This document shows, piece by piece, positions 38,126-45,915 of a stretch of DNA of 64,000 nt. This DNA comes from Neobacillus niacini (GTDB taxonomy: Bacteria; Bacillota; Bacilli; Bacillales; Cytobacillaceae): positions 1 through 64,000 of the forward strand of contig NZ_JACWFG010000012.1 of assembly GCF_019749295.1 (NCBI RefSeq). Direction: 5' to 3'. The first letter of the stretch is position 1. Every line of letters begins with the position of its first letter. Made by a program: the position numbers and the translations under genes. The notes beneath the pieces were generated by a model. That model worked only from the letters and a program-made list of their open reading frames with translations. It did no database searches and was not told where the DNA came from.

Positions 38126-39478
38126 CTATTTGTTGCTGTCAATAATTTCCTGGAATCGTTTTTGGGAGGCTTTAATAGTTGCATCGATATCCTGCTCACC
38201 AAAGATTAGCTTTTCGTATTCCTCATTGATTACTTTGTAAAGCTCAGACTGATAAGAAACCGGTGAAATGATTTTAGATGATTTTGCATTTGTTAAAACA
38301 TTTACTAGAGAATCTTTATCAACCTTCTCAGGATTTTTTGTTCCACTAAGAATCTTGTCGATGATACTTGTTAATTCACTATCACTTACTTTATTCCATG
38401 AAGGGATATTTTTTCCTTGAACAATTTGCCCTTCAGTTGTGTACCAGCGAATGAATTTATATGCTGCTTCTTTATTCTCAGAAGTATTTGCAACGGACAT
38501 AAAGTCTGTCGTTACTGGTGTATACCCGCCTTCATCGCCGCTTTCATTTTTCGGATATGGAGCAACTGCTACATCAAATTCTAATGGGAATTGATCTGTT
38601 CCGCCAAGTTCAGTATTCATCCAGCTGCCGATTAGGATTGAACTTGCGTCCTGCCCAAAGAACTGGTTACGGTAATGAAGTTTTTGAGATAAGATATCTG
38701 TGTAAGGAACAGCAGACTTATCTTCTTTCTCCATTTGTAATCTTAGCTCAAGAGTCTTTTTGAATAACGGATTGTCAAGATTCGATTTACCATCAGCAGT
38801 TGTAAACTCAGTATTATCGGCTTCACTAGCTAATGCAAGTTTCATGAACTCCATCCAGCCGCCGCCTTGTGGTCCGTGGAAGTATGTTCCATAATGATCT
38901 TTTGTTGTCATAGCCTTTGCATATTCCGCAAATTCATCCCATGTCCAATCCTTTGGTACCTCAAGACCAGCTTCAGTCAAGTGGTTTTTATTAAGAAGAA
39001 CATACCATGGGTTGAACTTTCCAGGTAATGCATAATACTTTCCATCGATCTGTGTATCAACTTTGTATTCCTCTGTAACTTTGTAAGCTTCCTCTTTAAT
39101 GAATTCATCAATCGGTGCAACCATACCCATGCTTACACGCTGTGCATAACTTGCAGGGTCACTGAACATAAGAACGTCTAATTGTTCTCCAGATGCTGCC
39201 GCCAGGTCAAGCTTTTTAAGTGCTTCTTGTGTATCTCCCTTTTCACTAAGGATGACTAATTCTACTTTGATGTTAGGGTACTTTTCTTCAAATGCTGCGA
39301 TAGTGCTTTTCCAGTTATAGGAAGCTTCGTTTCCATGAGTGTGGAATTTAATTGTAACCTTTTCGTCCTTCTTTGGTTCTGACGATGTTTTCTCCTCACT
39401 TCCACTGCCGGAGCAGCCAGCTAGGACTAAACAAAACAGCATAGTAAAGATTAATAACGACCAAATCTTTCTCTTCAT
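38126..39478 (-). CDS. CUT1 binding lipoprotein of the uronide locus
   Basis: A 450-residue extracellular solute-binding protein (SBP_bac_1 fold). Its signal peptide ends in the lipobox LAGC (Cys22) followed by a Ser/Gly/Glu/Lys-rich linker. It would capture oligosaccharide for the permeases at 32455-34245, and is separated from them by the kinase/regulator pair and a repeat. A cre-like sequence TGTAAGGGTTTTCA (39515-39528, minus strand) lies 37-50 nt upstream of the ATG. The start has GAGGGGGAAAGGCA-ATG. Confidence 0.85.
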   Translation of the reverse strand: MKRKIWSLLIFTMLFCLVLAGCSGSGSEEKTSSEPKKDEKVTIKFHTHGNEASYNWKSTIAAFEEKYPNIKVELVILSEKGDTQEALKKLDLAAASGEQLDVLMFSDPASYAQRVSMGMVAPIDEFIKEEAYKVTEEYKVDTQIDGKYYALPGKFNPWYVLLNKNHLTEAGLEVPKDWTWDEFAEYAKAMTTKDHYGTYFHGPQGGGWMEFMKLALASEADNTEFTTADGKSNLDNPLFKKTLELRLQMEKEDKSAVPYTDILSQKLHYRNQFFGQDASSILIGSWMNTELGGTDQFPLEFDVAVAPYPKNESGDEGGYTPVTTDFMSVANTSENKEAAYKFIRWYTTEGQIVQGKNIPSWNKVSDSELTSIIDKILSGTKNPEKVDKDSLVNVLTNAKSSKIISPVSYQSELYKVINEEYEKLIFGEQDIDATIKASQKRFQEIIDSNK

Positions 39479-39514
39479 TGCCTTTCCCCCTCAATGTTTT
39501 TCCTATCAATTATT

Positions 39515-39528
39515 TGAAAACCCTTACA
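39515..39528 (-). promoter_or_regulatory. cre-like site upstream of the uronide binding-protein gene
   Basis: TGTAAGGGTTTTCA on the minus strand fits the CcpA consensus except that the central CG reads GG. The mglB leader has nearly the same sequence (TGTAAGGGCTTTCA), so the variant occurs twice in similar positions. Confidence 0.45.
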
Positions 39529-39579
39529 ACAAAAGTTTAACAAATTCAAATTTAAGACTAATACCATTAAATTTACTCA

Positions 39580-40221
39580 TTATAATACTTTTTTGACTAC
39601 TACATTAAAATCCCTGGCTATTTTTACAAATAGTAAATTAGATATATACATGAGAGCTAAGCTTAAACCGCTTCCAAAGAAGAGAATTCCGACACCATTG
39701 AAGAAAATACTGATGGCTGACACACAAATGGCTGCAGAGATCATCACCATCGTATACAGCGGATAGGATATTCCGAGTAAAAAAGCTGTTTTAATATATT
39801 GCAATGTTTTATATTCATATTGAACATATACCGGGAAAATAAATAACGTGATAACGAGAAAAAGGAAAACAACACCTATTAAGCAGCCCATTAGAATCGG
39901 GTACAGTGATCCCTGCAAGGAGCTGATTAACCGCCAATCTAAGTATAAAATAATACCAATTCCTGCTAATATGAATCCTAAAGAATTTGCCTTCCAAAAC
40001 TCTTTTTTGTATGTTTCCCAGTACGTTGTAAAGACTGATAAATCACTTTCGCCCATTATCCATTTACGAATGAGGGTGAACATTGCCACTGTAGCCGGCG
40101 CAGCCCCAAGTACAAACAAACCAAGAATCATAAAAAGCAGCCATAAGAGGTTAATATAAGCTAATCGTGTAATCCACTGGCAGATACCTAATAATTTCCC
40201 CATCCAATCTGTTGATTCCAT
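39580..40221 (-). CDS. YesL/DUF624 family membrane protein
   Basis: A 213-residue protein with five or so hydrophobic segments. The N-terminal GICQWITRLAYINLLWLLF and AAPATVAMFTLIRKW stretches are typical of DUF624 (YesL), a family that accompanies CUT1 sugar importers and YesMN systems in Bacilli. Its role is unknown; a part in transporter assembly or sensing has been guessed from context. It is the first gene of the uronide cluster, about 100 nt before the binding-protein gene. Confidence 0.8.
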   Translation of the reverse strand: MESTDWMGKLLGICQWITRLAYINLLWLLFMILGLFVLGAAPATVAMFTLIRKWIMGESDLSVFTTYWETYKKEFWKANSLGFILAGIGIILYLDWRLISSLQGSLYPILMGCLIGVVFLFLVITLFIFPVYVQYEYKTLQYIKTAFLLGISYPLYTMVMISAAICVSAISIFFNGVGILFFGSGLSLALMYISNLLFVKIARDFNVVVKKVL

Positions 40222-40345
40222 AACTGGTTTTCTCCCCCCTGTTACTACATGTTCCTTTATTTTAATAGAAATAATTTTATTTGTTTAACTATTTTTTTGA
40301 CCACTTTAGCAAAAATCTTTACCTCTTACTTTGCGGGCATAAAAA

Positions 40346-40376
40346 GAGCAGCTTCCGATATAGAAACTGCTTCCAT
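40346..40376 (-). terminator. Terminator behind the sigma-54 activator gene
   Basis: GAAGCAGTTTC pairs with GGAAGCTGCTC with mismatches and is followed by TTTTTAT on the minus strand, just behind the stop at 40378. Confidence 0.6.
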
Positions 40377-40377
40377 T

Positions 40378-41790
40378 TCAATTAATATCATATATTTTGC
40401 ATTTCTCGTAAAATCTTGTTTTTCCAATTTCAAGTAACCTCGCCGCTTCCTGCTTATTTCCATTGGTAATGGACAGAGCATTTTGAATGGCTTGTTTTTC
40501 AACTTGGGCAAGGGTTTCTTTTAAGGACTTAATAGGTATGTCTGTCATGTTAATAGATTCTTCCACTTTTGAATTTTTAGGAACACTTCCTGTTTCAATA
40601 TCGCGCAAATACAATGGCAGGTGGATTAATTCTATTGTATTTCCGTCTAAAACATTGATAGACCTTTCTAGAACATTCTCGAGTTCTCGAATATTCCCTT
40701 GCCACTTATGTTGATTAAGCCTTTCTATTACTTCAGTAGAAAGCTTTAACCCTTTACGATAGAATTTTCTTTCTAGCTTTTCTAATAGATTAATGGATAT
40801 TAGTTCGATATCGCCCCTGCGATCTCTAAGTGGAGGAATTTCTATTTTAATAACGTTTAACCGATAATATAAATCTTGACGAAATGTTCCTTCTTCTACC
40901 ATACTCTCTAAATCCCGATGTGTAGCTGCTATGATTCGAACGTCCACAGGAATTGACTTTTGAGCGCCTACAGGCAGTATCTCCCGTTCTTGCAAGACTC
41001 TTAACAGCTTACTTTGCATCGCAAGCGGCATATCACCAATTTCATCTAGAAAAATGGTTCCACGATTAGCCATTTGAAATTGTCCTTTCTTCCCACCTTT
41101 TTTTGCTCCTGTAAAGGCACCCTCATCATAGCCAAATAATTCGGATTCAAGTAAATGTTCTGGAATGGAAGCACAGTTTATTGGGACAAAGGGAAAGGAG
41201 GCACGTGTGCTGTTATTGTGAATAGCAGAAGCGAATAATTCCTTACCTGTCCCAGATTCCCCTAGTAATAGGACAGCAGATTGACTGTCAGAAACTCTTT
41301 CAGCTAACTTTTTGACAGCTGTGAAGGAAGGACTTTTTCCAATGAGGTTACTAAAGTAATATTTGCTTTTAATATTTTTTCCAGCCTTTGTTTTATAATA
41401 ATTCACTTCTTCAACGAGATGCTGAATTTTATTTTTGTATAATAACCAATCCTCGGGATTACGAAACATGACTGTTCCAACTGCTCCAACTAATTTATCA
41501 TCAATAATTAACGGATATCGATTCGCAATCATATCACCGCCGTTAATTGGCTGAAGAGCCACCAGCTCTTTTTGTCCAGTTTTCGCGACGATATGCATTC
41601 GTGTGTTTTCAATTACATCCTGAACCGGTTTTCCGATTGCTTTTTCCACCGTAGTTCCTAGAAATTCACAGTAGGCTGAATTGATATAAAGAATAACTCC
41701 CTCGGTGTCAACAACGACAATTCGTTCACCCGCAAGATTAATAATCTCTTCGAACCAATGATATGGGATTTTTTCCGTTCCTGTTTTCAC
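40378..41790 (-). CDS. Sigma-54-dependent transcriptional activator (PAS-AAA+-Fis) for ketone-body genes
   Basis: A 470-residue enhancer-binding protein. A PAS domain occupies about 12-110, the AAA+ domain about 145-375 with Walker A GESGTGKE (177-184), an intact sigma-54-contacting GAFTGA loop (224-229) and Walker B TIFLDE (245-250). A Fis-type helix-turn-helix occupies the last ~45 residues (NGNKQEAARLLEIGKTRFYEK). The start is GTG at 41790 with GGGGTG 7 nt upstream. It lies beside hydroxybutyrate genes carrying two -24/-12 promoters, so it almost certainly activates them, with the PAS domain sensing the inducer. The symbol is left open. Confidence 0.9.
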   Translation of the reverse strand: MKTGTEKIPYHWFEEIINLAGERIVVVDTEGVILYINSAYCEFLGTTVEKAIGKPVQDVIENTRMHIVAKTGQKELVALQPINGGDMIANRYPLIIDDKLVGAVGTVMFRNPEDWLLYKNKIQHLVEEVNYYKTKAGKNIKSKYYFSNLIGKSPSFTAVKKLAERVSDSQSAVLLLGESGTGKELFASAIHNNSTRASFPFVPINCASIPEHLLESELFGYDEGAFTGAKKGGKKGQFQMANRGTIFLDEIGDMPLAMQSKLLRVLQEREILPVGAQKSIPVDVRIIAATHRDLESMVEEGTFRQDLYYRLNVIKIEIPPLRDRRGDIELISINLLEKLERKFYRKGLKLSTEVIERLNQHKWQGNIRELENVLERSINVLDGNTIELIHLPLYLRDIETGSVPKNSKVEESINMTDIPIKSLKETLAQVEKQAIQNALSITNGNKQEAARLLEIGKTRFYEKCKIYDIN

Positions 41791-41871
41791 ACCTTTTCAC
41801 CCCGTTCGTTTAGCTTGTATACACCCTATTATAACAAAGAGGTTTAGTCATTAACTCTACCTATTGAAAAA

Positions 41872-41897
41872 TCCTGATCGGCAATTCCGACCAGGAT
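41872..41897 (-). terminator. Terminator of the hydroxybutyrate permease-dehydrogenase transcript
   Basis: ATCCTGGTCGG pairs with CCGATCAGGAT across a short loop and is followed by TTTTTC on the minus strand, directly behind the stop at 41906. Confidence 0.8.
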
Positions 41898-41905
41898 CAC
41901 TACAA

Positions 41906-42682
41906 TTATTGGACAGTATAACCGCCGTCTAGAATAACTGCCTGACCTGTAACTCCTCTTGCCTTTTCACTAGCCAGGAAAGCAGCATAATCAGCAATTT
42001 CAGATACTGCTAACAGTCTTTTTTGCGGGACAAGGGTAAGTAAAACATCATCGATTACACGTTCAATGCTTACATTTCTAGTTATGGACAAGTCCTTAAG
42101 CTGGTTTCTAACTAGCGGTGTATCAACATACCCCGGGCATAGAGCATTAACCGTGATTCCATGTTCAGCTCCCTCTAATGCAGCAACTTTTGTTAATCCA
42201 ATCACTCCGTGCTTTGCACTATTGTAGGCGGCCTTACCGGCAAAACCAATCACTCCGTTAATCGATGCCATATTGATGACTCTGCCAAAGCCTTGTTGTT
42301 TCATGATTGGGAAGACATGTTTTATCCCTATAAACGGTGCTGTCAGCATAACTTTTATTAGGAACTCAAATTTCTCTGTGGGAAATTCCTCAATTGGAGA
42401 AACATACTGAAGTCCAGCATTATTCACTAAAATGTCTATTCTTCCAAACCTGTTATGTGCTGATTCTATTGCATTCTTGAATGCTTCCTCATCCGTGACA
42501 TCACAAGGAGCAGAGAATGCTTCAAACCCTTGCTCTCTTAGTTCACTCGCAACAATATCGCTTTTTTCTGTATTTAAATCAGAAATGACCACCTTTGCTC
42601 CCTCTTGGGCAAAAGTCTTAGCAATTTCTAACCCTATTCCACTTGCAGATCCAGTAATAAAAGCTACTTTGCCTACTAACAT
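41906..42682 (-). CDS. 3-hydroxybutyrate dehydrogenase (SDR family)
   Basis: A 258-residue short-chain dehydrogenase that oxidises D-3-hydroxybutyrate to acetoacetate with NAD. Nucleotide-binding TGSASGIG lies at residues 10-17, NNAG at 87-90, and the catalytic set S140, Y153, K157 in MASINGVIG and YNSAK. The late LVPQKRLLAVSEIADYAAFLAS stretch is typical of bacterial BdhA. It is 54 nt behind the permease gene and next to CoA-transferase genes, which supports the substrate. The start has AGGAGGGTCCAACC-ATG. Other SDR substrates are possible from sequence alone. Confidence 0.85.
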   Translation of the reverse strand: MLVGKVAFITGSASGIGLEIAKTFAQEGAKVVISDLNTEKSDIVASELREQGFEAFSAPCDVTDEEAFKNAIESAHNRFGRIDILVNNAGLQYVSPIEEFPTEKFEFLIKVMLTAPFIGIKHVFPIMKQQGFGRVINMASINGVIGFAGKAAYNSAKHGVIGLTKVAALEGAEHGITVNALCPGYVDTPLVRNQLKDLSITRNVSIERVIDDVLLTLVPQKRLLAVSEIADYAAFLASEKARGVTGQAVILDGGYTVQ

Positions 42683-42735
42683 GGTTGGACCCTCCTAAAA
42701 TATCTTTTTACTAATCTAACGTATGTTTCTGAATG

Positions 42736-44172
42736 TTATACAAGACCTAAGAAAGTATAGATGGCAATAACAAAGAAAACAGCAACCGTTTTAATAATCG
42801 TAATCGCAAAAATATCACGATAGGATTGTTTGTGAGTTAATCCTGTAACCGCTAAAAGTGTAATAACTGCACCATTGTGTGGAAGTGTATCCATACCGCC
42901 TGACGCCATGGCAACAACACGATGCATGACTTCAGGCGGGATATTGGCTGCCGCAATTGCCTGATTGTATTTATCTGCCATTGCGCCTAGTGCAATACCC
43001 ATACCTCCAGAGGCTGAACCGGTAACACCTGCTAGTGCACTAGTTGTAACAGCACCGTTTACAAGCGGATTGGTGAAAGTCGTTGAAATTCCATCACTAA
43101 TTTTTGCGAAGCCTGGAAGTGCCGCAATAACACCGCCAAAACCATATTCAACACTCGTGTTCATCGTTGCCAGCAGTGAGCCGCCAATACTTTGGTTTAG
43201 TCCTTCCTTAAATTTATGGGTTACCCGTTTCCAATCATATAAAAGAGATGTAATAATTCCTGCTACTAAAGCCATTTCAATTGCCCAAATGGCAGCACTC
43301 GCTGCGACGTCTACTGTGTATGGTAACCCTATAGCTTCAAAATCAAAACCATTTGGATACCATTTCGGTATAAACGTAATGAAGAGTTTATTCGTAACCC
43401 CTACTAGAATAAGTGGAACAAATGCTAAAATTTGTCTTAGAACAGATTGGTTTGAAGTTAAATCAGGTGCTCCTTCTTCTTTTTCTTGAATTAAATCTTT
43501 TGCTAAAGCAGCGGCATTCTCAGCACCAAAGCCATAATAGCCTTCACCAGCTTTTTCTGCCTTTTTCCTTCTCATTTCCAAGTACAATAAACCAAGTGTT
43601 AAGACAAAAATGGCGCCTATGAAACCAAGGATTGGCGCTGCATAAATATCGGTTTTAAAGAAAGCTATTGGAATGACGTTCTGAATTTGTGGCGTTCCTG
43701 GTAAGGCATCCATGGTGAATGTGAAAGCACCAAGTGCTATAGTACCGGGAATAAGTCGTTTAGGAATATCCGCTTCTCTAAACATTTGAGCAGCAAATGG
43801 ATAAATAGCGAATACTGCTACGAATAAGCTGACACCGCTATAGGTTAAGATTGCACCAAGTAAAACAATCGTTAACATGGCGCGTTTTGCACCTAATATA
43901 CGAACGATGGTTTTCGCAATGGATTCGGCAATCCCTGACATTTCAACTACCTTCCCAAAAATCGCTCCTAGTAGGAAGACTGGGAAGTAGGATTTGATGA
44001 ATCCTACCATTTTCTCCATAAATACACCCGAGAAGAATGGTAAAACCTGACTTGGATCAATAAATAATACAGCTAAAATTGCACATAATGGAGCGAATAA
44101 AATAACTGAAAAACCACGGTAGGCGGCGAACATTAGCAGTCCGAGCGCCAGAAGAATAACTAGTAAATCCAT
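42736..44172 (-). CDS. GntP-family permease, probable D-3-hydroxybutyrate importer
   Basis: A 478-residue membrane protein with about 12-14 hydrophobic segments, of GntP-family length. Conserved stretches are PFFSGVFMEKMVGFIKSYFP, the TYSGVSLFVAVFAIYPFAAQMF region and the Gly/Ser-rich GVTGSASGGMGIALGAM loop. Family members import gluconate or related hydroxy acids by proton symport. Co-transcription with a hydroxybutyrate dehydrogenase and a sigma-54 promoter 90 nt upstream argue for 3-hydroxybutyrate. The start has AGGGGGATTTAA-ATG. Confidence 0.82.
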   Translation of the reverse strand: MDLLVILLALGLLMFAAYRGFSVILFAPLCAILAVLFIDPSQVLPFFSGVFMEKMVGFIKSYFPVFLLGAIFGKVVEMSGIAESIAKTIVRILGAKRAMLTIVLLGAILTYSGVSLFVAVFAIYPFAAQMFREADIPKRLIPGTIALGAFTFTMDALPGTPQIQNVIPIAFFKTDIYAAPILGFIGAIFVLTLGLLYLEMRRKKAEKAGEGYYGFGAENAAALAKDLIQEKEEGAPDLTSNQSVLRQILAFVPLILVGVTNKLFITFIPKWYPNGFDFEAIGLPYTVDVAASAAIWAIEMALVAGIITSLLYDWKRVTHKFKEGLNQSIGGSLLATMNTSVEYGFGGVIAALPGFAKISDGISTTFTNPLVNGAVTTSALAGVTGSASGGMGIALGAMADKYNQAIAAANIPPEVMHRVVAMASGGMDTLPHNGAVITLLAVTGLTHKQSYRDIFAITIIKTVAVFFVIAIYTFLGLV

Positions 44173-44261
44173 TTAAATCCCCCTATACCTTGTATTTTTG
44201 CAAACTTCAAACAAACCACCCCTTAGTAAGCGTTTTCATTTAATGTCTACGTTTATACTAA

Positions 44262-44277
44262 TGCAAGTTCTGTGCCA
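44262..44277 (-). promoter_or_regulatory. Sigma-54 promoter of the permease-dehydrogenase operon
   Basis: On the minus strand TGGCACAGAACTTGCA matches the -24/-12 consensus (TGGCAC-N5-TTGCA) perfectly, with GG and GC in the right phase. It lies 90 nt before the permease ATG. Confidence 0.9.
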
Positions 44278-44373
44278 GCCTAATATAATACCTAAATGAT
44301 CATAAAATTCCCTCTTATTATACTCATTCAATAATACCAATATATAAAACAAGCAAACATTCATAATTTATAT

Positions 44374-44439
44374 TTCCGGAATTACGGAATATGTTTTGGG
44401 GTTAATTCCGCTAATACGGAATATTCCGTTTTTACGGAA
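44374..44439. promoter_or_regulatory. Three TTCCG-N6-CGGAA palindromes, probable upstream activator sites
   Basis: TTCCG-N6-CGGAA occurs at 44374-44389, 44406-44421 and 44424-44439, each with a spacer ending in TA. They lie 97-177 bp upstream of the -24/-12 promoter at 44262-44277, the usual distance for enhancer sites bound by sigma-54 activators. Three perfect copies of a 10-base pattern in 66 bp is far above chance. Binding by the Fis-type activator at 40378-41790 is inferred. Confidence 0.75.
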
Positions 44440-44464
44440 AATTATAAATTTTATTATCAATAAA

Positions 44465-45121
44465 CTAGTCAAATAATAGTGTCGGGCTGATTTTAAACGG
44501 AGCTTCCGTTTTTTCCTTTACTGTTTCAAGGTTTACACCCTCTTGAAGTTCCTCTAAAACAAGTCCTTCTTCCGTTACACGAAAAACGGCCAGCTCCGTC
44601 ACGATCAGGTCTACCACACCTTTTCCAGTCAGGGGCAAGCGGCATTCATCTAAAATCTTTGAGGAGCCATTCTTCGCTGTATGCTCCATAGCAACGATGA
44701 CTTTCTTGGCACCGGTTACTAAGTCCATTGCGCCTCCCATTCCAGGGACCATTTTTCCAGGGACCATCCAGTTTGCAAGGTTTCCCTTCGTATCCGCTTC
44801 TAGGCCCCCAAGAACGGTAACATCAACATGTCCACCGCGGATTAACTCAAAGGAAAATACACTATCAAAGAAAGCACCACCAGGAAGTATCCCCGAAGGC
44901 TGTCCCCCTGCATTGACCAAATCCGGGTCAATATCACCATCTAAAGGACCAAGTCCGACATAGCCATTTTCTGATTGTAATATCACATTTACGTTATCAG
45001 GGAGATAGTTTGGCACCATTGTTGGCAAACCGATACCTAGATTAACCACATCTCCGTCTCTCATTTCCTTTGCCACACGTGCAGCGATAATTTGTTTTGG
45101 ATTCACTACTGTTTGTACCAT
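44465..45121 (-). CDS. scoB: 3-oxoacid CoA-transferase, subunit B
   Basis: A 218-residue subunit that, with subunit A, moves CoA from succinyl-CoA to acetoacetate. The catalytic glutamate motif S-E-N-G is at residues 50-53 (E51), and [18 protein letters not shown] and [15 protein letters not shown] stretches fit the family. It lies 3 nt behind subunit A with a GAGGAGG site. It links hydroxybutyrate oxidation to acetyl-CoA formation through a thiolase encoded elsewhere. Confidence 0.92.
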   Translation of the reverse strand: MVQTVVNPKQIIAARVAKEMRDGDVVNLGIGLPTMVPNYLPDNVNVILQSENGYVGLGPLDGDIDPDLVNAGGQPSGILPGGAFFDSVFSFELIRGGHVDVTVLGGLEADTKGNLANWMVPGKMVPGMGGAMDLVTGAKKVIVAMEHTAKNGSSKILDECRLPLTGKGVVDLIVTELAVFRVTEEGLVLEELQEGVNLETVKEKTEAPFKISPTLLFD

Positions 45122-45124
45122 TAC

Positions 45125-45781
45125 TTACTGCCTCCTCTGAACATAAATTTTATCCACGAGTATTCCTGGGGTCATAACCTCATCAGGATCAATTTCTCCT
45201 ACCTCAACTAATTTCTCTACTTGGACAATAACCTGGTCAGCTGCTAAGGCCATAAATGGATTGAAGTTACGAGCAGAGCGGTGGTAAACCAGATTCCCTG
45301 ACTTATCGGCTTTGTATGCTTTCAGAAGAGCCACTTCTGCACGTAGTGGTTTTTCAAGTAAATACTCCCGTCCATCAACTGTCAGCTTTTCCTTTCCTTC
45401 TTCTACAACGGTTCCCACACCTGTCGGAGTTAAAATTCCGCCAAGGCCCGCCCCGCCAGCACGAACACGTTCAGCAAGTGTTCCTTGGGGGACCAGCTCA
45501 ACCTCCATTTCACCTGCAATCATTTGCCTGCCTGTTTCTGGGTTTGTACCAATATGTGAAGCAATAACTTTTTTAACTCTATGGTTTACAATTAATGGTC
45601 CCACTCCACTCCCTATGAAAGCGGTATCATTTGCAATCAATGTAATATCCTTCACGTTTGCTTCAAGTAAGGCGGATACAAGATCTTCTGGTGTACCAAC
45701 TCCCATAAAGCCCCCTGCCATAATACTCATTCCATCTTTAAAGAACGAAGCAGCTTCATCCAAAGAAATAATTTTATTCAC
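45125..45781 (-). CDS. scoA: 3-oxoacid CoA-transferase, subunit A
   Basis: A 218-residue subunit of the CoA-transferase. The CoA-binding glycine-rich [14 protein letters not shown] stretch (21-34) and [15 protein letters not shown] (110-124) are typical. The start is GTG at 45781 with AGGAGG 9 nt upstream. Its own -24/-12 promoter lies 54-69 nt upstream, so scoAB is a sigma-54-dependent unit separate from the permease operon. Confidence 0.92.
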   Translation of the reverse strand: MNKIISLDEAASFFKDGMSIMAGGFMGVGTPEDLVSALLEANVKDITLIANDTAFIGSGVGPLIVNHRVKKVIASHIGTNPETGRQMIAGEMEVELVPQGTLAERVRAGGAGLGGILTPTGVGTVVEEGKEKLTVDGREYLLEKPLRAEVALLKAYKADKSGNLVYHRSARNFNPFMALAADQVIVQVEKLVEVGEIDPDEVMTPGILVDKIYVQRRQ

Positions 45782-45834
45782 GTAACAACACCTCCTGAAA
45801 ATTAGGTGAGTTTAATGCTCACACCCTAATTAAA

Positions 45835-45850
45835 TGCAAGAATCGTGCCA
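45835..45850 (-). promoter_or_regulatory. Sigma-54 promoter of scoAB
   Basis: TGGCACGATTCTTGCA on the minus strand is an exact -24/-12 element. No TTCCG-N6-CGGAA site is visible between it and the terminator behind the kinase gene, so activation may come from the shared sites at 44374-44439 or from sites I do not recognise. Confidence 0.9.
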
Positions 45851-45882
45851 AAAGGAAAAGATGAAGCGTGCTTGCATAAAAA

Positions 45883-45906
45883 AACACTCTCCTAAAAGGA
45901 GAGTGC
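45883..45906 (-). terminator. Terminator of the orphan kinase gene
   Basis: CACTCTCC pairs with GGAGAGTG over a short A/T loop, followed by TTTTTTTA on the minus strand, 10 nt behind the stop at 45916. Confidence 0.85.
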
Positions 45907-45915
45907 CCCATTTTA

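Noticed and set aside
42965..43489. 174-residue frame antisense to the GntP permease
   Set aside because: A shadow of a membrane-protein gene; the amino-acid composition is that of an antisense frame and no ribosome binding site is present.
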